Below the pieces are notes generated by a model, which saw only the letters and a program-made list of their open reading frames with translations, searched no databases and was not told the origin of the DNA. This document shows positions 27,355 through 36,234 of a stretch of DNA of 64,000 nucleotides, piece after piece. The DNA lies in assembly GCF_040702995.1 (NCBI RefSeq), contig NZ_CP159992.1, positions 3,621,501-3,685,500 on the forward strand. Direction: 5' to 3'. A program made the translations under genes and the position numbers. This DNA comes from Paenibacillus sp. AN1007 (GTDB lineage: Bacteria; Bacillota; Bacilli; Paenibacillales; Paenibacillaceae). Every line of letters begins with the position of its first letter. The stretch's first letter is position 1.

Positions 27355-27582
27355 AAACTCTCCTCCATGTGACACTCATACCGTGCACATGACGTTTTAT
27401 ATTTTTGAAAGTTAATTATACCACGGTTTGAGGCCAATGCCGAAACTGAACATGCAGCCAGGCCAAACCTTATATACTTTTAAGCTTCGCTTCAGGTTCA
27501 CGGGTTACAATAAAGTTAGCTCATACAACCAGAACAGCTGCGATTCAGTTCGTACACAACGATAGAAACGAGGAACATGACG

Positions 27583-27987
27583 ATGAATATGAAGAGAGTT
27601 TTTATACTGGGCACAATGATGATTACGATGTCTTTTGCCGGGTCTGCGTGGAGCAAAACAACCATCTCTCCCATTCCCGAGCCCAAATGGTCCATTGTTG
27701 ATCTGAATAACAGCAGAGAGAATGAGGGCGACGAACTGCTTGCTGCACTGAACCAAGCTTCAGAGGAGGAACTGAAGGAGAAACTGTATCAAGGACACTC
27801 ACTGCGAACGATTGCGGAGAGCAGCGGCGGGAATTACGCCAAAGCCATTGCCATTCAGATCAAACAGCTCCAGGCACAGCTGGATGAACGTCTTGCCAGC
27901 GGAAGCATCAGTTCCGAGCAGCACGCCCTTCAGTCCATGGAAATCGCAGGACTCATTACAGCCAGTGCAGATAAAGCCTATATCTAA
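27583..27987 (+). CDS. Small secreted hypothetical protein
   Basis: Protein of 134 residues with a signal peptide (MNMKRVFILGTMMITMSFAGSAWS) and a helical, charged mature part (EELKEKLYQGHSLRTIAESSGGN and AQLDERLASGSISSEQHA). Such short exported helical proteins are common in Paenibacillus; I cannot name a family with certainty. ATG 27583 is chosen among three close ATGs because GAGGA then lies 9 bases away. Confidence 0.72.
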   Translation: MNMKRVFILGTMMITMSFAGSAWSKTTISPIPEPKWSIVDLNNSRENEGDELLAALNQASEEELKEKLYQGHSLRTIAESSGGNYAKAIAIQIKQLQAQLDERLASGSISSEQHALQSMEIAGLITASADKAYI

Positions 27988-28135
27988 GCAAGCCTTGGCT
28001 GGAATTATTTTTGAAATTGAGATTTTTCAAGGCAGCGCAATGCAAAAAGGAGCGTATTCACGCCCCCTCCGCTCACGTTAATCGATCCTGATATGAGTTT
28101 TTGCTTAACCCCTTGCAGGCGCTCTCGTTAATGGG

Positions 28136-28768
28136 TTACTCCGCTGCCTTGATTGTACATGCCCCTATCGGTTCTGAGCCCCATGACAGTTCAAGCACAT
28201 CTCCAACCTGTGCGGCACCCACACCCTCGGGCGTACCCGTGAAAATAATATCTCCCGGCCCCAGGCCATAATGATGACCTACATAATCCACGATGTCCTG
28301 AAGGCTGAAAATCATATTAACTATATTGCCACGCTGAACCTGAACACCGTTCTTCGTCAGAGTAAAGTCCTTTTCGAGCAGCGCTGCTGCTCCGGGAAAT
28401 GTCTGAAAAGATGTGACGGGCGCAGCGTTTTTAAATCCTTTCGCAGCCGTCCACGGGTGCCCTTTTTTCTTAATCACCGTCTGTACATCTCGCAGCGTAA
28501 AATCAATACCGAACGCATACGCATCCACCAGCTCATCTACCTGCACTCCGGACTCATAGTCCCGACCAATACGAATCACCAATTCAGTCTCATAATGAAC
28601 CTCACCCTTGTCAGCTGGCAGTTCCAATGCTTCTCCGTTCAGAGGCACAACAGCATGAGAAGGTTTCATAAAAATCATCGGTTCTTCCGGTACTGCATTG
28701 CCAAGCTCCTCGGCATGAAGTTTATAATTGCGTCCTACACAATATACATTGCGAATATTAGTCAACAT
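28136..28768 (-). CDS. Fumarylacetoacetate hydrolase family protein
   Basis: Soluble metal-dependent enzyme of 210 residues in the FAH fold. The metal-binding pattern HYETELVIRIGRD and DFTLRDVQ with the lysine of AAKGFKNAAP are typical, as is LGPGDIIFTGTPEGVG near the C-terminus. Short members of this family act as acylpyruvate hydrolases, oxaloacetate decarboxylases or in aromatic-acid breakdown; the choice cannot be made from sequence. AAAGGTGG precedes the ATG. It is the last gene of a probable three-gene operon behind capA-like and GDPD genes (54 bases from the latter). Confidence 0.9.
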   Translation of the reverse strand: MLTNIRNVYCVGRNYKLHAEELGNAVPEEPMIFMKPSHAVVPLNGEALELPADKGEVHYETELVIRIGRDYESGVQVDELVDAYAFGIDFTLRDVQTVIKKKGHPWTAAKGFKNAAPVTSFQTFPGAAALLEKDFTLTKNGVQVQRGNIVNMIFSLQDIVDYVGHHYGLGPGDIIFTGTPEGVGAAQVGDVLELSWGSEPIGACTIKAAE

Positions 28769-28822
28769 AGATCTGCAACCACCTTTACTGGATTCAATGT
28801 TTCGTCTTGTGCTGCGCTTGGG

Positions 28823-29575
28823 TTAAGGTCTGAAAAAGCGGCTGCTCGTCTCCTGGAATGCCTCTTCCCAAACATCAGGCCGATTCGTACAAATCATTAC
28901 GTCTGGATCAATGGCAGCCAGCTTCTTCATAACTGCTTTGTCATCCACTGTCCAGGCCATCACTCGAATGCCTGCAGCATTCATTTCGCTCATGAGCGCT
29001 TTGTCCACATTGGTGTACCCGAGTGAGAGGAATGTGCAGTGCATTTGTTTCAGTGCTGCAAGCAGATCAGCAGGTTTAGCATCAATGATGAGGCCCGTTT
29101 GCAATTCCGGGGCAAGCTTCTTCACCTCAACCAGCGCTGCTGGTTCAAAGGAAGTAATAACGACATCATGCTGCATATGTCTTTTGCGGAGCTCATGAAT
29201 TACGGCTGCAGGCAGGCCTGGATACATGTCCCCTTGTGTTTTCAGTTCAATATTTAACCGAACTTTGCCGCATGTACGATCCAGAACTTCGCTGAGGGAA
29301 GGAATACGCTCACCTGTGTAGTTCTTGCCTTTCCATGATCCTGCATCCAGCAGTTTCAGCGCAGCCCAGTCCGTATCCTTCACTCGTCCCCTGCCATTCG
29401 TCGTACGTTCCAACGTGAAATCGTGGATGACTACAGGCACACCGTCTCGTGATAACTGCACATCCAGCTCCAGCCATTGAACTTCCGGTCTTTCCATCGC
29501 CATACTAAATGCTGCCATCGTGTTCTCCGGTGCAGTGGAAGAAAACCCACGATGGGCTACACACAGATTGTTCAT
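28823..29575 (-). CDS. Glycerophosphodiester phosphodiesterase
   Basis: Enzyme of 250 residues hydrolysing glycerophosphodiesters to glycerol 3-phosphate and alcohol. The GDPD signature is complete: AHRGFSSTAPENTMAAF at the N-terminus, LELDVQLSRDGVPVVIHD, and IELKTQ in the barrel. No signal peptide, so it acts in the cytosol. ATG 29575 has GAGGAG 8 bases upstream; an ATG two codons earlier is too close to that site. The gene lies 26 bases behind the CapA-like gene, within one operon; phospholipid or teichoic-acid turnover products are likely substrates. Confidence 0.93.
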   Translation of the reverse strand: MNNLCVAHRGFSSTAPENTMAAFSMAMERPEVQWLELDVQLSRDGVPVVIHDFTLERTTNGRGRVKDTDWAALKLLDAGSWKGKNYTGERIPSLSEVLDRTCGKVRLNIELKTQGDMYPGLPAAVIHELRKRHMQHDVVITSFEPAALVEVKKLAPELQTGLIIDAKPADLLAALKQMHCTFLSLGYTNVDKALMSEMNAAGIRVMAWTVDDKAVMKKLAAIDPDVMICTNRPDVWEEAFQETSSRFFRP

Positions 29576-29601
29576 GATCATCTCTCCTCAGCAGTGTTTT
29601 C

Positions 29602-31002
29602 TTAGTTAGGTACCGCAGTTCCATCCGCGTTAACCCGAACGCCTGGCGACAGCTTCGCCATCTGTTCCAGCAGAAGCCGGTTTGCATCATCAAGCATGGG
29701 CACAGCCTGCCCAAGTGCAGCCTCGTACGGAATTACTTTCATGCTGCATGCTGCATCCCGGCTGCAGCTCGCCTGAAATACAGCTGTTTTCCAGGTTTCT
29801 TCATTCGTTGATCTCGTGAAAATAAAATTCCCTGTACTATAGGCAATCCATTTTCCCTTGTAGTACTCAAGCCCTTGCAAAACATGAGGGTGACCGCCGA
29901 TGACCAGATCAGCACCGGCATCCACAAACGCATGGGCAAGCCGCGTTTGATCCGCATTCGGCGTACTTACACGTTCCACTCCCCAGTGGACAGCAACGAT
30001 GACCAGGTCAGCTTTCTTCTTTGCCTCCTGTATCGCTGCTGCTGCTCTCGTTGGATCATAAGCTTCCGCCACACCAGCCCGATTACCGTCTGCCTTCCAG
30101 CTCGCTACCGGAACAACCCGACTGAAACCAAGCAGCGCGATCTTCATGCCTTTACGTTCGAAATAAGCAGGCTCGTAGGCCTCTTCAGCATTCATTCCTG
30201 CACCGGTATGAGCAATCCCATAATCCTTGAGATAACTCAGGGTATCCACCAGACCCTCTACACCTTGGTCCAGAATGTGATTGTTAGCCAAGTTAACGGC
30301 ATCAAATCCTGCGGCCGCCATAGCTTGCAAAGCTTTGGGCGAGGATTTATAGACGTACGTTTTGTCCGCTGCGCTCGTACCGCCGTGGGTTACAGGGGTC
30401 TCCAGATTACCGATTGTCAGATCATCATCCTGAAACATGCTGCCCAGCTTGGCAAACGGATAGTTATAGCCGTTCTTCTCCAGCAGCTCTGCCACTTTAC
30501 CGGAAAATTGAATATCACCTACAAAATGAATCGTGACGTTCTTGGACGGATCCGATGTTGGAGTTGTTCCTTTGTGATCCGCCTTCCCCGAGTTCCCTTG
30601 TTCCGAGTTTGCAGGTTTGGTTCCCGCAGCGGGTTTTTCGGCGCCTGTCCCCGGTGTTTCTCCTGCACCTTCTTCAGTACGATCTCCGGTATTATTGTCC
30701 GATGCTGCATCCGTCTTCTCATCAGCCGGGACGGAATTCTCATCCGACTTGTCGGCCGGTTCATCCTCTGGCATGGTTAAAGCATCCCCGCCCTGATTAT
30801 CGATTTTCGATGGTGGCTCCTGCTGCACAACCTCTTGACTGGCAGGCTGTTCAGGCTGCTGGACACGTGTGTTTAGCATATAAAATACGCCGATAAGACC
30901 AATCGATGCAATCAATATGACATTGATGATTCTGATCTTTATATTACGGGTCCGCCTTACTTTTTTCTTCACTGAGCTTCGCTGTGATCTTGGGGGATAC
31001 AT
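29602..31002 (-). CDS. CapA family protein (capsule-synthesis-type metallophosphatase)
   Basis: Membrane-anchored extracytoplasmic protein of 466 residues. A basic N-terminus and one helix (about residues 27-46) precede a long Pro-, Glu-, Asp- and Gly-rich linker, then the PGA_cap calcineurin-like domain from about residue 155 (VTIHFVGDIQFSG). Metal-ligand motifs are GNLETP, LANNHILDQG, VHWGVE and IGGHPHVLQG. ATG 31002 has GAGGAG 6 bases upstream. CapA/PgsA proteins take part in poly-gamma-glutamate export or wall-linked hydrolysis, but capB and capC are absent here, so the role is uncertain. First gene of the operon with GDPD and FAH genes. Confidence 0.88.
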   Translation of the reverse strand: MYPPRSQRSSVKKKVRRTRNIKIRIINVILIASIGLIGVFYMLNTRVQQPEQPASQEVVQQEPPSKIDNQGGDALTMPEDEPADKSDENSVPADEKTDAASDNNTGDRTEEGAGETPGTGAEKPAAGTKPANSEQGNSGKADHKGTTPTSDPSKNVTIHFVGDIQFSGKVAELLEKNGYNYPFAKLGSMFQDDDLTIGNLETPVTHGGTSAADKTYVYKSSPKALQAMAAAGFDAVNLANNHILDQGVEGLVDTLSYLKDYGIAHTGAGMNAEEAYEPAYFERKGMKIALLGFSRVVPVASWKADGNRAGVAEAYDPTRAAAAIQEAKKKADLVIVAVHWGVERVSTPNADQTRLAHAFVDAGADLVIGGHPHVLQGLEYYKGKWIAYSTGNFIFTRSTNEETWKTAVFQASCSRDAACSMKVIPYEAALGQAVPMLDDANRLLLEQMAKLSPGVRVNADGTAVPN

Positions 31003-31125
31003 AAGCAACTCCTCTTCTGTACAAAAGTTCCATATGCATACCATTATATCAAGCATATTCTGGATGTACACTTTTCCTTTTAAACTGCTTATCAGGATAA
31101 AAAAACAGCCGCCGCATCATTCAAC

Positions 31126-31176
31126 ACAAAAAAAGAAGCCGTCTCTTCTGTACATCCTGCTACAGTGAAGACGGCG
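31126..31176 (-). terminator. Intrinsic terminator of the hem operon
   Basis: GCCGTCT and AGACGGC pair around a long loop, followed by CTTCTTTTTTT on the minus strand. Confidence 0.82.
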
Positions 31177-31195
31177 AATATATACGATCTATGAT

Positions 31196-32620
31196 TCACT
31201 TCGCGGTGAGCTGCGCAGCGGCCTGCACGGACATTTCTTTTGCTTGTCTGATACAATCCGGCAGCCCTACCCCTTCATATCCGGCTCCCGCGATGTAAAC
31301 ACCCGGAATTTTATCTCCAAGCTCTTGGCGAAGGTTGGCAAGCTGCTGCAGATGGCCGACAGGATACTGCGGCATTGATTTTCGCAATCTTGTAATCTCG
31401 GAGAAAATCGGTGCGGCTTGAATGCCCATCGTTTCTCTCAGATCTTTCATCACCAGCTCCGTAAGCGCCTCATCGGGAAGCTCCACATTCTGCTCATCCC
31501 CTGAACGGCCAACGTAACAGCGAAGCAGGACTTTGTCGTCCGGGCTGGTATGAAGCCATTTGGTCGATGTCCACGTGCAGGCCGTAATGTTGCGGCCTTC
31601 TTTTCGCGGCACCAGGAACCCTGAACCGTCGAAGACATGTTCCACTTCTTTTTTCTCAAAAGCCAGTACGACATTAGCAACAGATACATAATTGATTGCA
31701 TCCAGCGCTGATGTATCCACATGTGGTTTTAACAGCCCAGAAGCCACATAGGTCGGCACGGTGATTACAACGTCATCTGCCTCCAAAAGTTGTCCGTTAT
31801 CGAGTTCAACATGATATCTCGCATCCTGAGAGTTCAGACGCTGTAATGATACGGCTGCCGTATTCAGGCGCTGGTCCACATCATGCAGCTCGTGAACAAG
31901 TGCATGCACAAGACTCTGCAGCCCCTGGCGGAAGTTCAAAAACGCGCTGCGTTTGGTCCCCGTATGCGTTTCGGTTGGCTTGCGCCCAGTCATCATGCCC
32001 CGGATCAGACTGCCGTAATCCCGCTCTACCTCTCCAAACTGCGGAAAGGTCGCCTGCAGGCTAAGTCTCCGCATATCTCCTGCATAAATACCCGCAAGAA
32101 GCGGTTCGGTTAGATTCTCCAGCACTTCTGTGCCCAGCCTGCGCTCGATCATATAACCAAGAGATTCATCCTCGGTAGTACGCTTCGGCGGAATAACAAA
32201 ATCCATCAGCGCCCGCAGCTTGCCTGCCGGCGAGACAAGCCCGCTTTTCAGAAAAGGCTTCAGCTCTGTCGGAATACCAAGCACCAGACCAGCTGGCATT
32301 GGGTGAAGCTTGCCGCGCTGCATAATGTATGTTTTCTTGGACTCCGGGTTCTGGCTGACCAGTTCATGATCCATCTCCAGTTCCTTCGCCAGGTCAATCA
32401 TCGCCGTTTTGCGAGCAAGGAAGGAATCCGGTCCCTTCTCGATTACAAATCCGTCCCGGTGCAGCGTTTCAATCATACCGCCCATGGACGAGCTTTTCTC
32501 AAGCAGCGTGATTGCAGGTTCAACTCCAGCTTCCCTGTAATGTTTGCGAATATAAAATGCTGCGCTGAGGCCCGTCAGGCCCCCGCCAACAATAACAATA
32601 CGGCGTTTCTTGTCTTCCAT
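31196..32620 (-). CDS. hemY: Protoporphyrinogen/coproporphyrinogen III oxidase
   Basis: FAD enzyme of 474 residues in haem synthesis. The dinucleotide-binding motif GGGLTGLSAAFYIRK and the adjacent GGMIET stretch, plus the C-terminal GAGYEGVGLPDCIRQ, are family hallmarks. In Gram-positive bacteria such HemY (CgoX) proteins oxidise coproporphyrinogen III to coproporphyrin III. It is the last gene of hemE-hemH-hemY: its ATG shares one base with the hemH stop codon (TAATG), indicating translational coupling. Confidence 0.95.
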   Translation of the reverse strand: MEDKKRRIVIVGGGLTGLSAAFYIRKHYREAGVEPAITLLEKSSSMGGMIETLHRDGFVIEKGPDSFLARKTAMIDLAKELEMDHELVSQNPESKKTYIMQRGKLHPMPAGLVLGIPTELKPFLKSGLVSPAGKLRALMDFVIPPKRTTEDESLGYMIERRLGTEVLENLTEPLLAGIYAGDMRRLSLQATFPQFGEVERDYGSLIRGMMTGRKPTETHTGTKRSAFLNFRQGLQSLVHALVHELHDVDQRLNTAAVSLQRLNSQDARYHVELDNGQLLEADDVVITVPTYVASGLLKPHVDTSALDAINYVSVANVVLAFEKKEVEHVFDGSGFLVPRKEGRNITACTWTSTKWLHTSPDDKVLLRCYVGRSGDEQNVELPDEALTELVMKDLRETMGIQAAPIFSEITRLRKSMPQYPVGHLQQLANLRQELGDKIPGVYIAGAGYEGVGLPDCIRQAKEMSVQAAAQLTAK

Positions 32621-33570
32621 TAGTTATCAGACCCTTGCTGCCATTGGCTTATGATAGAGTCACTCAACGTCTCCATATACAAAGGATCACTATTAAGCGA
32701 GTCGATACGCATCAAACGCATATCCATTTCTTTCGCGATCGCTTTGGCTTCAATGTCGAGATCATACAGCACTTCCAGATGATCCGATACAAAGCCGATC
32801 GGTGCCACGAGTACATCCTCCACCTGTTCACGCGAAAGCTCCTGAAGTGTGTCCAGAATATCCGGGCCGAGCCACGGCTCAGCTGTTCGTCCCGCACTCT
32901 GCCAAGTAAACTGCCAGTTGGTAATCCCTACACGCGAAGCGATAGCTTCAGAAGTCTCCAGCAGTTGGTTCGGGTACGGGTCACCCATATCCACAATGCG
33001 TGCCGGCAGACTGTGAGCACTGAACAGCACCTTCACATCCCCGCGTTTCGCTCCCGCTTCCTCGAAAGCGTCCAGCTTCGCACTCACACGTGCAGAAAGA
33101 GCCTGAATCAGCTTCGGATGCAGATGATAGCTTTCGATAAAGGACATCTGAATGCCAAGTTCTTCGGCTTTCTCCCGTGCACGCTTGATGTAACTGCCCA
33201 CACTCATCGTTGAGAAATGGGGGGCAAGCACTATGCCAATGGCGGTCTGGATACCGTCCTTTGCCATCTGCTCCACGCCATCCTCAATAAAAGGATATGC
33301 ATGCTTCAATCCCTGGTAACAGCGGAACTCAGTGCCATTCCGGCGCTGATCCTGCTGCAGCGTCTCCTGAAGAGTTTTCACCTGGTTGTCCGTGTTTTCC
33401 CGCAGCGGGAAAACACCGCCAACAATCGCTTCGTACCGATCCGTCAGCTCTTTTAGCTGTTCAGGCTCCGGCGGACGGCCTCTACGGATATGTGTGTAAT
33501 ACGCTTCAACACTTTCCATATTCTCAGGTGTGCCATACGACATCACCAAAACACCTACAGTATTAGTCAT
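32620..33570 (-). CDS. hemH: Ferrochelatase (coproporphyrin ferrochelatase)
   Basis: Soluble enzyme of 316 residues inserting ferrous iron into the porphyrin, in Firmicutes coproporphyrin III. Recognisable parts are MSYGTPEN at the N-terminus, the active-site histidine in LFSAHSLP, and the late IGFVSDHLEVLYDLDIE with its metal-binding His and Glu. The start overlaps the end of hemE by eight bases, so the three genes are tightly coupled. Confidence 0.96.
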   Translation of the reverse strand: MTNTVGVLVMSYGTPENMESVEAYYTHIRRGRPPEPEQLKELTDRYEAIVGGVFPLRENTDNQVKTLQETLQQDQRRNGTEFRCYQGLKHAYPFIEDGVEQMAKDGIQTAIGIVLAPHFSTMSVGSYIKRAREKAEELGIQMSFIESYHLHPKLIQALSARVSAKLDAFEEAGAKRGDVKVLFSAHSLPARIVDMGDPYPNQLLETSEAIASRVGITNWQFTWQSAGRTAEPWLGPDILDTLQELSREQVEDVLVAPIGFVSDHLEVLYDLDIEAKAIAKEMDMRLMRIDSLNSDPLYMETLSDSIISQWQQGSDN

Positions 33571-34627
33571 TGCTTACCGTCACTCCCGTCTTCAAGGCTT
33601 CTGCTGAATACTCATGAATATAAGCGGTTAACTCTTTTAATTTATCAAGAGAAGCTTCGGGGAACAAGCCATGTCCCAGATTGAAAATATACCCCGGCTC
33701 CTTGATCCCATCATTAATAATCGCTTTTGCCTGTTCTTTGATTAAATCCATTGGCCCAGTCAGGATATACGGATCAAGGTTGCCCTGCACGGCGAATTTA
33801 CCGCCCAGACGTCTGCGTCCTTCTGAAATGGAAACTCTCCAATCCAGCCCAATGACATTCGCCTGCAGATCCTGCAGGGTTGGCAGCAGTTCACCTGAAG
33901 CCACGCCGGGGAAATATATTTTCGGTACATTCAAATCGGACAATTCGGTAAAGATACGAGTAATCGTTGGCAGCACATACGTTTTGAAGTCTTTGGGAGA
34001 GAGAGCACCCACCCAGCTGTCAAACAGTTGAAATGCCTTACCGCCATTTGCGATATGGGCACGGATATATGTAATGACCATATCACCAAGCTTCTGCATC
34101 AGTTTGTGCCATAATTCCGGCTCACTGTACATCATCGTTTTAGTCCGGATATACCCTTTTGAAGGCTGACCTTCAATGAGGTAGCTCGCAATCGTGAACG
34201 GAGCACCTGCAAATGTAATCAGAGGCACGTCAAGTTCTTTGTCCAGAATACGAATCGTTTCCAAAATATGCGAAAGGTCTCCCTCCACGTCAATGGGACG
34301 AAGACGTTCCACATCTGCTGCCGAACGTATCGGATTATCAATAACCGGACCTATATTTTTCACAATGTCAAAATCAATACCCAGCGAAGCAACCGGATTC
34401 ATAATATCGGAATACAAAATAGCCGCATCCACACCCAGTTTGCGCACAGGCATTAGTGTAACTTCAGCCGCCAGTTCAGGCTGCTGGCATATTTCAAGCA
34501 AGGAATACTTTTCTTTAATTTTGCGGTATTCGGGATCGTAACGTCCAGCCTGGCGCATATACCATACCGGCACACGGTCTACCTGCTGTTTAAAACTTGC
34601 CCGAATCAGACGATCGTTATAGCTCAT
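33563..34627 (-). CDS. hemE: Uroporphyrinogen decarboxylase
   Basis: Cytosolic enzyme of 354 residues converting uroporphyrinogen III to coproporphyrinogen III. The N-terminal signature PVWYMRQAGRYDPEYR and the second signature GAPFTIASYLIEG are present, as is the C-terminal NLGHGLFPE. ATG 34627 lies behind TTGGAGG; the coordinate omits five upstream codons that include that ribosome site. First gene of the haem operon, read from its own promoter at 34666-34694. Confidence 0.96.
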   Translation of the reverse strand: MSYNDRLIRASFKQQVDRVPVWYMRQAGRYDPEYRKIKEKYSLLEICQQPELAAEVTLMPVRKLGVDAAILYSDIMNPVASLGIDFDIVKNIGPVIDNPIRSAADVERLRPIDVEGDLSHILETIRILDKELDVPLITFAGAPFTIASYLIEGQPSKGYIRTKTMMYSEPELWHKLMQKLGDMVITYIRAHIANGGKAFQLFDSWVGALSPKDFKTYVLPTITRIFTELSDLNVPKIYFPGVASGELLPTLQDLQANVIGLDWRVSISEGRRRLGGKFAVQGNLDPYILTGPMDLIKEQAKAIINDGIKEPGYIFNLGHGLFPEASLDKLKELTAYIHEYSAEALKTGVTVSND

Positions 34628-34665
34628 GTAAGAAGCCTCCAATAGTTTTTGGACTCATAACTACC

Positions 34666-34694
34666 ATTATGCCCTTTTTAAACAGCCGTAACAA
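34666..34694 (-). promoter_or_regulatory. Promoter of the hem operon
   Basis: TTGTTA (34689-34694) and CATAAT (34666-34671) with a 17-base spacer on the minus strand. Confidence 0.65.
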
Positions 34695-34829
34695 CCTTAT
34701 GGAGATGTGTTCCAAGTGACAATACTATGACATTCGTTACACCCTCCGTCCATATGCCATTTGTGATATAATGAAAGAATCGACTTTTTTGAGAATTACA
34801 GAAAATCTTCGAAAGGAAGTGAAAGCACT

Positions 34830-36041
34830 TTGAAAACGTGGAAAGTCAACCTCATTGTGCTTTGGTTCGGACAGTTTCTGGTCAACGCGGGAATGACCAT
34901 GATTACCCCGTTTCTATCTCTATTTCTTGCCAGGGATCTGGGTGTTGTGGGAGAACATGAGATTGGCATTTGGGCCGGATTCATTTTTGCCGCCAATTTC
35001 CTTACCTCTTTTTTATTTCAGCCGCTCTGGGGCAAGCTGTCCGATAAATACGGACGAAAAATTATGCTGCTTCGCTCCGGGTTCGGGATGGCTGTTGTCA
35101 TTGCGCTGATGGGTCTTGCACAGAACCCTTGGCAGCTGCTGCTGCTGCGTCTGCTTAACGGGACCATCTCCGGTTTTAACCCGGCTGCCGTCGCCCTGAT
35201 CTCAGGCACAACACCGAAGGACCGTATGGGTTTTGCCATGGGAATCAGCCAGTCCGGTCAAGTGGCAGGCACCATTCTGGGGCCGCTCATTGGCGGACTG
35301 CTTGCGGATGCCGTAGGATTCCGTCCCATTTTCTATATCACAGGCGGACTCATCTTTGCAGCTTCCATGCTGGCGATGTTCTTGGTTCGAGAGCAGTTCG
35401 ACCGGCAAAAAGCCGCAAAACTTCCGGATCAATCGGTCTTGTCGGGGTTGAAGGAGCTCAGCAAATCACCTCAGCTTCCCGCACTCTTCGCTGTGACGTT
35501 CCTGCTGCAGTTTGCGATGATCAGCCCAATGTCTCTCCTGCCTCTCTATGTGCAGAAACTGCACGGGACGGCAGTAAATGTCGCTTTCTGGGCGGGGATG
35601 GTTGGCGCTGTCACAGGTTTATCCAATATGGCGATGTCGCCGGTGCTTGGAAAACTTAGCGATCGGATCGGCTCACACAGAGTGCTGACCTTTTCCCTGA
35701 TCGGAACCGGAATTATGCTTATACCGCAGGCTTTTGTTCAAACCGTATGGCAGCTCATTCTCGTCCGTTTTGTCATGGGAGTATTTATGGGCGGACTGCT
35801 CCCGAGTGTGAATGCTTTGATTCGCGGTTATACACCTGATAGCATGATCAGCCGGGCCTTCAGCTTTAACACAAGCACACTGGCGCTCGGCAACATGCTC
35901 GGCGCAGTCATCGGCGGCTTCATGGCCGGGTTCATCGGCATTGAGGGACTGTTTATCGTTTCGGGCGGATTACTGCTGCTGAATATGGTTTGGGTTCGAT
36001 TCAAGCTGTACAAAAAACCCGTTCGTGCAGGAGAACCATGA
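34830..36041 (+). CDS. MFS multidrug efflux transporter (DHA1-like)
   Basis: Twelve-helix drug:proton antiporter of 403 residues. The loop motif GKLSDKYGRK between helices 2 and 3 and its repeat GKLSDRIGSHR in the second half are typical, as is the antiporter motif C in helix 5 (SGQVAGTILGPLIGG). The TTG start at 34830 is preceded by AAAGGAAGTG at slightly long spacing. It is divergent from the hem operon and ends at a terminator. Substrate unknown; resembles tetracycline/multidrug exporters of Bacillales. Confidence 0.92.
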   Translation: MKTWKVNLIVLWFGQFLVNAGMTMITPFLSLFLARDLGVVGEHEIGIWAGFIFAANFLTSFLFQPLWGKLSDKYGRKIMLLRSGFGMAVVIALMGLAQNPWQLLLLRLLNGTISGFNPAAVALISGTTPKDRMGFAMGISQSGQVAGTILGPLIGGLLADAVGFRPIFYITGGLIFAASMLAMFLVREQFDRQKAAKLPDQSVLSGLKELSKSPQLPALFAVTFLLQFAMISPMSLLPLYVQKLHGTAVNVAFWAGMVGAVTGLSNMAMSPVLGKLSDRIGSHRVLTFSLIGTGIMLIPQAFVQTVWQLILVRFVMGVFMGGLLPSVNALIRGYTPDSMISRAFSFNTSTLALGNMLGAVIGGFMAGFIGIEGLFIVSGGLLLLNMVWVRFKLYKKPVRAGEP

Positions 36042-36122
36042 GGCTGACATTTGTCTGATCAAGAGACACTGCAGGAAAGTGTAAGGATTCAAATAAAGAT
36101 GCAATAAAGGCATGATACGCAG

Positions 36123-36166
36123 CAAAAGCCGCTCAGCCCCATCCGGGGTTGAAGCGGCTTTTCTTA
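36123..36166 (+). terminator. Intrinsic terminator of the MFS gene
   Basis: AAAAGCCGCT pairs with AGCGGCTTTT, with inner CCCC/GGGG, followed by CTTATA. Confidence 0.88.
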
Positions 36167-36234
36167 TACATAAGCTTCGATATTTATTTCATGAAACAAA
36201 ATACAGCATCGGGAAACGGGAAACGGAGCCGCCT

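Noticed and set aside
28271-29026. Long plus-strand open frame of 251 codons
   Set aside because: It lies opposite the well-supported FAH and GDPD genes, has no ribosome site and encodes a cysteine- and histidine-rich sequence of no family.
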